A stretch of 64,000 bases of DNA from positions 223,704 to 287,703 of the forward strand of contig CAVYWA010000023.1 of assembly GCA_963772165.1 (NCBI GenBank). Direction: 5' to 3'. The notes under the pieces are model-generated. The model was not told the origin of the DNA. It did not search any database and saw only the letters and a program-made list of their open reading frames with translations. A program made the translations under genes and the position numbers. The stretch's first letter is position 1. Each line of letters begins with the position of its first letter. Below, in pieces: positions 51,977-60,700 of this stretch. The stretch is from JAGVPT01 sp963772165. GTDB taxonomy: Bacteria > Bacteroidota > Ignavibacteria > UBA10030 > UBA8401.

Positions 51977-54775
51977 TCAGTTCTGGTAAACGGACTCAAA
52001 CACATAATCTCCCGATTGGGCATTGAACACGGCATAATTGTCCTTGTATTCTTCGAACTTCAACCCCGCAGATTGGAATGCCGGCTTTCCGGATTCCAAA
52101 ATTTGTTTGTTGGGAAGCGACGGGACGTCAATCGTCGCGGTTGTGTTTGCCGGAACGATCACGTGAAAAATAAAACGTGTCCCCTCAATTTTCCAGTCGC
52201 TGACTATCCTGCCAACAACAGCGTCGTAATATCCCTTAGCCCAGGTAAGATCGCCGGCCGGTTGAGGCTTGATCTCAAACCGTGTGAATCCGGGCGCCGC
52301 AGCATTAATACCAAGAATGGATTTATAGAACCATTCTGAGACAGAACCAAACATGGGATGATTCTGTGAATTTACCGTGTCGGGATATTTCCAGCCTTCG
52401 TAGAGCGTAGTAGCTCCATGTGCCAGCATATTAGCATAGCCGGGAAAGCCGCGCTGGTTGACAACAGAGTACGATACGTCGTTGCGGTTCTCCTGCCGGA
52501 AGACGTCAAACAAAAATTTGGTGCCAAAGATACCGGTTGAAAGATGCCCTTGATGCTTGCTGTAAATTTCCAACAGGAGATGATTCATCGCCGCATTCTT
52601 TTCGGTGTCCGGGACGAGTTCATAATAGAGGGGGATGAGTTGGGCGGACTGGGTGCCGGAATCGAACACGCCAGTTCCCGGTCTCAGAAATTTCTTTACG
52701 AATGCATTCTTAATTTCACCGGCCAGCGTATTATAGTTCTTGGCATCCGGGCTCCTTTTGAGAAGATGTGCAAATTCAGCTAGAATTTTTACATGATGAT
52801 AGTAGAACGCTGTTGCTGAAAGAGAAACTGGTTTAGGGTCGAGGCTTTCGTGGTCGCTGATATCTCGTTCAACGATATTGTCAGGAGTGACCGAGTGCAT
52901 GAACTCGACCTGTTTTTTCAAGACATCATAATATTTTTCGACGCTCTGCAGGTCGCCGTAATAATCGTACAAAACTTTCAGTCCAAACGGAAATGCAAGC
53001 TGCCACCCCGGAGGGCCGGTTCCGTCTCCCATCCCTTCAACGGCAATTCCGGTTGACGGAGCGATCTCCGTCATTCCGCCATTGGGCCGGGCATCATTTG
53101 CAAAATCCTGAACTACTTTTCTGTAAAAATTGCTCATGTCGTAATTGTAACAAAATGCCTCGGCGGTCGTTACAACATCTCCGCCATACCCGAATTTTTC
53201 CCGGCCCGGGCAGTCGCTTTGAACGCTGAACACGTTGCTCAAAAATGTCCATTGGACCATCTCCTGAACCTTGTTGAACATTTCATTTGAGCATTCGAAA
53301 CTTCCGTTTTGTTCCAGGTCGGCATTCATCCGCAATCCGACCACCGATGTCGAATCCGGTCTTCCGGGAAATCCCCTGAGTTCAACATACCTGAAGGAAT
53401 GAAACGTAAATCGCGGCGAATATACTTCTTCTCCGTTTCCTTTTAGGATATAGGTGATCGTGCTGACCGGAGGTCTGGGCGCACCTTTTCCCGGATCGGC
53501 ATTCCAGATTTCTTTCAGCTGCGCGACGAGGTTTGTAAAATAATTCAGAGAGCCGTCGGGATGAACATCCTCGCCGCAACGCATGGTAACGGCTGTTCCA
53601 GCTGGCCCTGCAACCTTTAGCTTTATCGTTCCGGCAAAATTTTGTCCAAAATCAATAATGAAAATTCCGGGTTTAAGCTCGTAAATTTTTTTCGCGTGCA
53701 ATAGGCGCGTTACTCTGATTGGAGGCTGTATTTGTGCGGATAGCTTTCCGGATGGACCGGGGATTGTAATGCACTGTTTCCATCGGCTGTCGGAAAATCC
53801 CGGCATATCCCAATTCTTTTGTTCCTTCCTTGCATCATACATCTCCCCTAAGTAGACATTATTTTTGAGGATTGGCCCATCGCCCGCTTCCCATGTTGAA
53901 TCGGTAGCAAAAATTTTTGTGCTTCCGTCGTTGAAGACAATTCGCAGCTGAGCTTTGACGCACGGTTTGCCGATTGTCAGTGTCTTTCGAAGATTAAATC
54001 CAAAGATGTTTAGCGGCAAAGGATTGTACCATCCATTGCCCAGCATTATACCGAGCGCATTTGTTCCTTTCTGTAATTGCCGGGTCACATCGTAAGTGGA
54101 GTATAGCACTTGCTTGCCGTATTGAGTCCAGCCGGGACCGAGCATCGCATCGCCTATTTTCGAGCCGTTGAAGCGGGCTTCATAGTAGCCCAAACCTGAA
54201 ATATATAATCGGGCCGAGGCAATTTCTTTCTCTATAACAATATCTTTGCGGATCAACGGCGCAGGATTCTCTTTATAGAAGTCTTCATCGGCCGAAGGAA
54301 GAGGATTGGGGTCGCTGATCCACCGTGCCTGCCAATCGGACTCTTGCATCATCGCCGTTTCGAACCAGCTTACCGCGCTCCAGTCAGATGGCTGTCCGGC
54401 TCCGTCCCAGATTCGTACTTTCCAAAAATATCGGGTGAATGAAGCCAACGGTCTGCCCGCAAAGACAATTCCAAAAGTAGAACTCGACGCGACTTTACCG
54501 GTTTGCCAAATGGTCCCGTCATCGTCCTCCAAGTTTTTTTGATTATCGCTTACGACGATTTCATACGCTGTTTGAGTTGTGCCTCTTACTTCTGAATGCA
54601 ATTCCCAGCTTAATCGCGGATTGGCAATGTCGATACCGAGGGGGTTGGTTTTTAATTCTGTTCGTGGATTAACGATTGCAACGGCAGACGAGGGGGACGA
54701 TCTCGCCGGCAGAAAACTGGTTTGAACAATGAGAAAGCAAAATAGAACAAGTGGCCGGACTATTGAAATTCTCAT
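51977..54775 (-). CDS. GH78 alpha-L-rhamnosidase, secreted
   Basis: A 932-residue GH78 enzyme. N-terminal fibronectin-like (VNPRTELKTNPLGIDIANPRLSWEL) and two beta-sandwich domains (LYISGLGYYEARFNG, IDFGQNFAGTIKL) precede an (alpha/alpha)6 barrel with QSDCPGREKFGYGGD (about residues 512-526), the family's catalytic-acid region, and MLAHGATTLYEGW, FGSVSEWFYKSILGI. The carboxyl domain KPQPAGDLTWAKGYYDAVVG is typical. It removes rhamnose from rhamnogalacturonan. ATG 54775 is preferred over the longer frame from 54838 because it gives a signal peptide (PLVLFCFLIVQTSFLPARS). Confidence 0.94.
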   Translation of the reverse strand: MRISIVRPLVLFCFLIVQTSFLPARSSPSSAVAIVNPRTELKTNPLGIDIANPRLSWELHSEVRGTTQTAYEIVVSDNQKNLEDDDGTIWQTGKVASSSTFGIVFAGRPLASFTRYFWKVRIWDGAGQPSDWSAVSWFETAMMQESDWQARWISDPNPLPSADEDFYKENPAPLIRKDIVIEKEIASARLYISGLGYYEARFNGSKIGDAMLGPGWTQYGKQVLYSTYDVTRQLQKGTNALGIMLGNGWYNPLPLNIFGFNLRKTLTIGKPCVKAQLRIVFNDGSTKIFATDSTWEAGDGPILKNNVYLGEMYDARKEQKNWDMPGFSDSRWKQCITIPGPSGKLSAQIQPPIRVTRLLHAKKIYELKPGIFIIDFGQNFAGTIKLKVAGPAGTAVTMRCGEDVHPDGSLNYFTNLVAQLKEIWNADPGKGAPRPPVSTITYILKGNGEEVYSPRFTFHSFRYVELRGFPGRPDSTSVVGLRMNADLEQNGSFECSNEMFNKVQEMVQWTFLSNVFSVQSDCPGREKFGYGGDVVTTAEAFCYNYDMSNFYRKVVQDFANDARPNGGMTEIAPSTGIAVEGMGDGTGPPGWQLAFPFGLKVLYDYYGDLQSVEKYYDVLKKQVEFMHSVTPDNIVERDISDHESLDPKPVSLSATAFYYHHVKILAEFAHLLKRSPDAKNYNTLAGEIKNAFVKKFLRPGTGVFDSGTQSAQLIPLYYELVPDTEKNAAMNHLLLEIYSKHQGHLSTGIFGTKFLFDVFRQENRNDVSYSVVNQRGFPGYANMLAHGATTLYEGWKYPDTVNSQNHPMFGSVSEWFYKSILGINAAAPGFTRFEIKPQPAGDLTWAKGYYDAVVGRIVSDWKIEGTRFIFHVIVPANTTATIDVPSLPNKQILESGKPAFQSAGLKFEEYKDNYAVFNAQSGDYVFESVYQN

Positions 54776-54899
54776 GCGATTGTTTCTATAGGTCGAAACG
54801 TTGGACAAAGTATCTCCACCCGCGTCGCTAAAACGCAAAGAATTTCTTCTAGCATATTGGTGCGGCTTTGCGTCTTTGCGTGAGCGACACGAAAGGCTA

Positions 54900-56303
54900 T
54901 TACTTTACCACCACATCATCGACAAAAGTTCCGATATGCATGATCGCTGCCTCTAGATCGCGGAGCGGTTTGTCCCCGACCGTGCAATTGTCGAACGTCA
55001 CCGTCTCTACACGATGTGTCTCATCAAACCCCTTGAGAACGATCGGGCCCTCGTGGGCCCAGGCAATGTTTTTCAGAGTGACATCTTTTATGTGACCGGG
55101 AGGGCCAACACCGTATTTAGTGCCGTCGGTGATGTTTAGCTCAAACAATTTGAGTTCAGATTTTTCAACACTAATATTTTCATAAAGGATATGAGAAATA
55201 AGAGCCGGACCGTCGCAAATAATGCTGAATCCACTGTGGCCGTCAACGCGGCTTCCGCCGCGCGCAAGAATAACGTCGCAATTGCGCACGGTGATGTTGC
55301 TGATCGATGCGGCATCAGTCTCAAAGCCAATGGTCACTCCGTCGCTGAAGGCAAAACCGACCATGGTATTATCGGCAACCAAAATATCGTCAACAATTTG
55401 GTCGGGCGCCGGCGCTTTAATGGCAATGCAATCGTCGGTGCAGCGCAAAAAGCAGTGGGAAATAACGACGTCTCTTGAATTGAGCGGATCGATTCCGTCT
55501 CCTCCAGGTCCGAAGCTCAACACCTTTACATCATTATAGCGCAGCCCGTCACAATTGCTGAGCGTATTTGTCCATCCGTCTCCGTTGCGGATCATTACGC
55601 CTTCGAATGAAACATCCCTGCTGTTTTCAATCCACACCATTTGTTTGAACTCGAACCCGCCGTCCAGTATGCCGCGCCCGACAATGCGGATGTTGTGAAC
55701 TCCGCTGGCGCGAATGCCTCCATAGACGATTGCGCCTGGAGCGATATAAACGGTTTCGTTGTCCTTGAGCGTGATATACCCCGGGCGGTGAACGCCCGGG
55801 CCGAAGTAGTAAACGCCCGGAACATCGGGAGAAATCTCCTCATGTTCAACCGGATTTGCAAAAATAAAAAGAGGAGGGAGGCCGTTGATTTCAATGTCGA
55901 GATTATCGGGTCCGGGGAGGGAAAACGTCAGGACATTTTCTTTTACTTCTGCCGTTATCCCGCGGCTGAGGGGGTGTATTGAGGCGCTTGTAATAGCGGT
56001 CGGAACGCGGATGGAAATCTGCACTCTGCCGTTGCACGAAAAGCTTGCCTGATGGATTTCCTGCGGTGCTTTGGTATATGGTTCTATGAACCAGTCCGGC
56101 AATTTACTGATATCCATAGTTGTCCGAAACTTTTCCGTCCAGATATCCTGGCCGTTAATGGTTACTGAATAAAGATCACTTGTTGTCAATCCCGATATCG
56201 CCGGATAAGCAATGACACGGGAATTATCGTCGTCGGGGTTTTTTGCTTGCAACGTGATAACGGCAAAAAATAGTATCGCGAAGAGAATAAATGTTTTTTT
56301 CAT
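54900..56303 (-). CDS. Second parallel-beta-helix glycosidase (GH28/GH49-like), secreted
   Basis: A 467-residue exported enzyme with signal peptide (LFAILFFAVITLQAK), an N-terminal beta domain (about 25-145) and a parallel beta-helix. VYYFGPGVHRPGYITLKDNETVYIAPGAIVYGG (in part), GDGIDPLNSRDV (about residue 266) and RCTDDCIAIKAP (about 288) resemble the catalytic turns of GH28; the PGV-YFGPG-VH start is also seen in GH49-type dextranases. Pectin polygalacturonase or rhamnogalacturonase is favoured by context. ATG 56303 has GGAGC upstream. It is separated from the GH78 gene by 124 bases of CGCAAAG-type repeat. Confidence 0.82.
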   Translation of the reverse strand: MKKTFILFAILFFAVITLQAKNPDDDNSRVIAYPAISGLTTSDLYSVTINGQDIWTEKFRTTMDISKLPDWFIEPYTKAPQEIHQASFSCNGRVQISIRVPTAITSASIHPLSRGITAEVKENVLTFSLPGPDNLDIEINGLPPLFIFANPVEHEEISPDVPGVYYFGPGVHRPGYITLKDNETVYIAPGAIVYGGIRASGVHNIRIVGRGILDGGFEFKQMVWIENSRDVSFEGVMIRNGDGWTNTLSNCDGLRYNDVKVLSFGPGGDGIDPLNSRDVVISHCFLRCTDDCIAIKAPAPDQIVDDILVADNTMVGFAFSDGVTIGFETDAASISNITVRNCDVILARGGSRVDGHSGFSIICDGPALISHILYENISVEKSELKLFELNITDGTKYGVGPPGHIKDVTLKNIAWAHEGPIVLKGFDETHRVETVTFDNCTVGDKPLRDLEAAIMHIGTFVDDVVVK

Positions 56304-56327
56304 AACTGCTCCGGCTAAATAATTATT

Positions 56328-56507
56328 CGAGCATAGCTCAATACCATTTGAAAATGGTGTTGCGAGTCCTCGCCGAGCCTCGACCGCAGCTTTCTATCGG
56401 GACGAAGTCCCAAAGGGATCCCCTACAGCGGGACAATCCCTATTTTGGCGAGAAAATCGTCGGGATCGTCGCAATGACCGTACTTCTATTTTGAGATATC
56501 TTCTGGA
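56328..56507. mobile_element. MITE-like element, copy 4
   Basis: About 180 bp. The right end TATTTTGAGATATCTTCTGGA matches the TAGAAGCCATCTCAAAAA family; the left end (TCGAGCATAGCTCAA) is degenerate. Inside are CCCAAAGGGATCCCCTACAGCGGGACAATCCC and CGTCGGGATCGTCGCAATGACC (each shown in part), shared with the elements at 21481 and 42376. It lies 25 bases upstream of the GH28-like start; the rest of the 238-base gap to 56541 holds nothing recognisable. Confidence 0.55.
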
Positions 56508-56541
56508 ATTCTTTTACGGTCTTTGCGCGGGTAAACTTTTT

Positions 56542-58844
56542 TTATTCCGGTTTAACCCTCTCGGCATAAAATGCAGAATTGCCGTTCGTGACGCCGTAAA
56601 GATTTCCAGTTTTATTGTCGACATCGATCCCTTTCCACCGAAGGGCGCCGAGTGTTGTATCGTAAATATCGGTCCACGAAGAACCGTTGTCGAAGCTGGC
56701 ATACACTGCGGATGGCGACCTCGACCAATAGAGCGGCTCGCAAGCAGCGTATATTTCATTCCCCGAGGGCCCTCCGACAGCAACGGCAGTTGCGTTAAAG
56801 GCGCGATTATCTAACGGAAAAATTTTTTGCCACGATTTCCCGTAATCCTTACTGCGCCATAATCCTTCATGAATAAAACCGGCGTAAAGCCAGCCCGGTC
56901 TTTTCGGATCGGCTTTAATGCAGTTGAGCACCGACGCGGTATCCTTTCCAAACGGAAGCCCTTTACCGAGGGTTTGCCATGATTTTCCGCCGTCGGATGT
57001 TCCGAAAATACCCTCGTCAGCTTCTCCGAAATAGATCGTATTTTCTTCGGTCGGATCGATACAGAGCAACTGATTGGTCCCGCATACGTTCTTCACCTGA
57101 TATGCCGTCACCGCCAGCAATTCACCTTCGATAAAATCTTTTCGCACGGGCAGTGTTTTGATTTTTTCAAGTACCGGAAGTCTCATCTTCTTCCACGTCT
57201 TCCCCCAATCAGCAGATTTATACAAGCCCGCGCCGTCGTCAACGGCTCCGTCGATGTAAGCAAAGAATATTCCTTGGTGGAAGGGATCCTCCTTGATCGC
57301 CTGGACAAATAATCCTTTTTTCAGATGAACAACAACACGGCAATTTTTGCCGTCATCTTCCGACACACATATCGCACTTAAACGCTCCGCGCTGTTTGTG
57401 ACGCCATAGAGCAGAAGCCCGGTCTTGAATTTTGACGGACAGATGACGGTGCTGCAATAATAGTTTTGCTCTGCCGGCAACGCTGGAAGGGATGAATACG
57501 TTTTGCCGCCGTCCCTGCTGATGCATGGCTGGCCGTCTGCACCGGCAAAAAATATCTTGCCGGGAATCGCTGGATCAACAGCAACCATTTCAAGACAAAT
57601 ATTTCCTATTCCCTCAAAATAATTCGCGTCCCATGTTTGGCACGAATCTTCGCTTGTACAGATGCCGAACCAATCCATCAAAAAGAATTTTTTTGGATTC
57701 TTGTTGTCGGCGGCAAATTTTGAGATCGCCCAGCCGATTTGCTCGGGCCGCTGGTATTGCGGACGCAAAATGTTTAAAGTCATTCCAGGAATAATTCTTT
57801 TTGATGATGTGCCATGTTTCGCCGTTGTCGCTGGAACGGTAGAGCGGAAGGGAAGCGTCATTATTCGGCGAAGGGTATTGGCAGGCCGCTGCATAAAAGA
57901 TGGAACTGTGTGCCGGATCGGAGGAGATCGTTGAAAAATCGACCATCCCAAGCGCCGCGGTTTTTTTTGCAAACGTTTTCCCGCCGTCGATTGATTTGTA
58001 GATTCCATCGTTGCGGAAGGACACCAGAATGACGGCCGGATTCTCCTTGTCGAAGGCGAGGTTGGTGAAACTTACTCCCTTTCTTCTCGAAAACCGTGTC
58101 CCATGTTTTTCCTTTATCCGTCGATCGGAACAGCCTGCCGATCTTTTCTCTGTTGTATGAACCGTTCGGGAACAAATACGCCGCGAACGGCAGAGAATCG
58201 AGCGTTGCTGCGTAGACCATATTCTTCACATACGGATCGAACGCGAGGCAGCAGAAAGGTTCGCCTTTGAGTCCCGCGTAATTCCACGTTTCGCCCCGAT
58301 CGCCGCTTGCCCAGATTCCTCTTGTGTTGCTCGCCGCTGCAATAAAATTATCATCGAACGGGTCGACACCGATTTTCTCGCCGTAAAACCTTATTGCACC
58401 GTTTCCGAAAAAATCCGGTTTCGTAGTAACGATTTTCCAAGTCGCTCCACCGTCCGTGGATTTATGAATAGCGGAAACCATTTCGTGCCCCCGGGCCTCG
58501 CCCGAGGCGCGGAAGAGCACGTTGGGATTCATTGCACTCATGGCGAAAGACTCAACACTGTGATGATATCCTTCGGTCATCCCGTTGTTGATCGCCTTCC
58601 AGCTTTTGCCTCCATCGACGCTCTTAAAAACTCCGGCAACGTCGGTTCTGATATATAAAATATTTGAATCGCGAGGATCTTCTAATATTCCCGTGACATA
58701 TCCGCCGCCGCCAAATTCAGAACTCATCCAGTGATATTTGGCACCGGGTTCACTCGGATTATCGCCGGCAAATACGTTGGCCGTTAGAAATATATTAATC
58801 AAACATACTATAACTGCAATCGGATGATTGAATTTGTCGATCAT
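56542..58844 (-). CDS. Secreted multi-Asp-box propeller (GH74/sialidase-like), two frameshifts
   Basis: About 766 residues once two extra bases are removed (58077-58079, a C in the plus strand; 57767-57770, an A). Twelve Asp-box-like turns of the form S-x-D-x-G-x-T/S-W/F are spread along it (SVDGGKSW, STDGGATW, STDKGKTW, SIDGGKTF, SSDNGETW, TSDGGKSW, SKDYGKSW, SFDNGSSW and others), indicating two seven-bladed propellers as in GH74 xyloglucanases or BNR/VPS10-type proteins. A signal peptide follows ATG 58844. Which activity it has cannot be told by eye; xyloglucan or another plant polymer is plausible. It is the most upstream gene of the minus-strand block. Confidence 0.78.
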
Positions 58845-59106
58845 TTTCTTGTCTTCGTTGCTATTTGGAATTGCTTGTCCGTATTGCATGAAAGGCTACA
58901 TCGTCAGCAAGAAAAAATGACTCCTGTAGACTACACAAGCGCCGTTAGGCAAAAATAAAATAAACAATAAAAAATGTAATTACCGGATTTGCGGAAAAAA
59001 AGGTCAGTGATAAGAGGGTAAAAAGCACAGGAATTTTGCAGAGTTTCCGGATTAACGAAAAGGAGTAAAAAAGTGAGCTTCTTCTTAAATCTGTCGATGT
59101 TTTTAG

Positions 59107-59180
59107 TATGCCCGGCCGGAATCGAACCGGCAACCCCCAGCTTAGAAGGCTGGTGCTCTATCCAGTTGAGCTACGGGCAC
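59107..59180 (-). tRNA. tRNA-Arg (anticodon TCT)
   Basis: Reverse complement folds as a cloverleaf: acceptor GTGCCCG/CGGGCAT, D arm GCTC..GAGC, anticodon stem CCAGC/GCTGG with loop CTTCTAA (anticodon TCT), T arm GCCGG-TTCGATT-CCGGC, discriminator A. CCA is not encoded. It reads AGA codons. Confidence 0.95.
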
Positions 59181-59399
59181 TTGAAAAACGCCACTTCTGG
59201 TTCGCAAAACTATTACTTTTTTACCTCTCAGCTTACACTTTAGCTTACACTCTCACTAAAAAAACAAGACTCTTTTGGCGTTAACAGGACGTTATTTCAC
59301 ACCGTCCGAGTTGAATTTTCGGAAAGAGCCTTTATTTTTTTTATAATATAGTGAGATTAGAGAGCCGTTGCAACACGGATTTGAAGAATGGATTGCTTC
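59181..59399. other. Gap between tRNA-Arg and integrase
   Basis: No gene. It contains a short direct repeat AGCTTACACTTTAGCTTACACT (59229-59250, shown as two words) that could be an integrase arm-binding site, and an AT-rich run TTTATTTTTTTTATAATATAG. A related word AGTTTACGCTCTCGG occurs near 62427. This is suggestive only. Confidence 0.3.
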
Positions 59400-60263
59400 T
59401 CAAAATAGCGGGACCATCCCCTCTAATTGTCCGACTGTCTTATGCAGTTCATTCGGAAGAAGATGAGCGTAGATTTGTGTTGTCTTAATGTCGGTGTGCC
59501 CCAAGAGTTTTTGAATTTCGTAAATGCTGGTTCCTTTCTGTGCCAGCCAGCTGGCGAAGGTATGACGGAGCGAGTGAAAATGTAGACGTTGGTTTTCAAC
59601 TTTCGATATCTTTACCGCCTTCTTCAGCTTCTTTGTTAAGAGCGCCGGATTTATCTTTTTGCCTTTAAGTGTGAAAACATACATTGAATTGTCTGCATTC
59701 ACTGGACGCATCTGGGCCAACATTTCCATCACCGTTTCCCCAACTGCAATGATGCGGCTCTTTCCTGCCTTTGTCTTAAAATCTGCATTACTTTGAATCC
59801 GGATAGTCTTCTGAAGAAAATCAACGTCACCCCATTGTAGATTAGCAATCTCCGAACGGCGCATTCCGGTGAGGACACCCAGAATAGCTATCTGTTTGAA
59901 CCATATATCTCGAATAGCTTTGATCAGCTTTTCAAAGTCCTCAACGGAGAAAAAGGTGGGAACTGATTCAGGCACCATGCAAAGCTTTTGCCGATTAAAC
60001 GGGTTCGATGACAATAATTTCCAGTCAACCGCCCTGTTCATCGCAGCCCGTAAGGAGCGAAGTTCAATATTTGTAGTGACCGGACTTACATTGCTGGAGC
60101 GAACGCGCTTATATTTCTCCCAGTGAAATGCCGTTAGCAGTTCAATATTCAAATCACCGACAATCTTGACCATGTTATTAAACGCAACGTCGTAGAGCGC
60201 CAACGTCCCTTGAGAGAGTGTCATGGACTCTAAAAACAGTTTTTGAAATTCGCGCAATGTCAT
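59400..60263 (-). CDS. Tyrosine recombinase / integrase
   Basis: A 287-residue tyrosine recombinase. An N-terminal SAM-like domain (about 1-95) is followed by the catalytic domain with the complete R-K-H-R-H-Y set: GVLTGMRRSEIANLQW (Arg about 134), FKTKAGKSRII (Lys), LHFHSLRHTFASW (His-x-x-Arg, about 229-232), LLGHTDIKTTQIYAHL (His and nucleophilic Tyr about 264). It reads towards the tRNA-Arg gene 220 bases away and is the last gene of a minus-strand element operon. Likely the integrase of the mobile element to its right. Start ATG 60263 lies 22 bases after the preceding small gene. Confidence 0.93.
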   Translation of the reverse strand: MTLREFQKLFLESMTLSQGTLALYDVAFNNMVKIVGDLNIELLTAFHWEKYKRVRSSNVSPVTTNIELRSLRAAMNRAVDWKLLSSNPFNRQKLCMVPESVPTFFSVEDFEKLIKAIRDIWFKQIAILGVLTGMRRSEIANLQWGDVDFLQKTIRIQSNADFKTKAGKSRIIAVGETVMEMLAQMRPVNADNSMYVFTLKGKKINPALLTKKLKKAVKISKVENQRLHFHSLRHTFASWLAQKGTSIYEIQKLLGHTDIKTTQIYAHLLPNELHKTVGQLEGMVPLF

Positions 60264-60285
60264 TATATGTCTAGCTCGATCATCT

Positions 60286-60635
60286 TTAGTCCCACCACAG
60301 AAATATCAGCGGAGGTCTATTCCTGAATCTGCCTCCAAATTCCTGCCCAGCCTGAATCTTGAGTGCATCACAAGCATAAAAGTAGTCTCCAAGGATATCG
60401 ATTGTGTTTTTGAGATCAGAGTCCTGGAGGTGTTCACCTTTCTTCTCCGTCGCGAAGATCGTCGGCAGACTATAGGTGGTCAGGGCGGAGCATCATCGGG
60501 GCTAAGTACTGCGCACCAAATCTCCGGCTTTGTTTCGAACAGTTGAATGACCAGCTCGGGAGGCGGACCATCATTATGTGCGTACACCCGACCTTGTGCG
60601 ACTAGCTTCTTCAATTTGTTAACATCTACTTCCAT
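60286..60635 (-). CDS. Small acidic element protein, frameshifted (117 aa)
   Basis: AAAGGAG with good spacing precedes ATG 60635. The first frame gives MEVDVNKLKKLVAQGRVYAH and on to a stop after residue 51; about 60481-60489 the reading continues in another frame as LTTYSLPTIFATEKKGEHL and ends GGRFRNRPPLIFLWWD at TAA 60286. The second part has no start of its own, so a missing base (the opposite sign to the other breaks in this window) is inferred. Unknown family. It sits between the ATPase and integrase genes in one operon. Confidence 0.55.
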
Positions 60636-60700
60636 TCGTTTTTACTCCTTTTGTTTTGTTATGAATTCCAAGAATAGTTTTTGAAATACAATTAGTGTCA

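Noticed and set aside
57958..57980. GCAAACGTTTTC, a near copy of the LacI operator.
   Set aside because: It is the coding sequence for a GKTFAK Asp-box segment inside the secreted propeller gene, so coincidence is likely.
58945..59133. A 62-residue minus-strand ORF downstream of the tRNA.
   Set aside because: It overlaps the tRNA-Arg gene and has no coding character.
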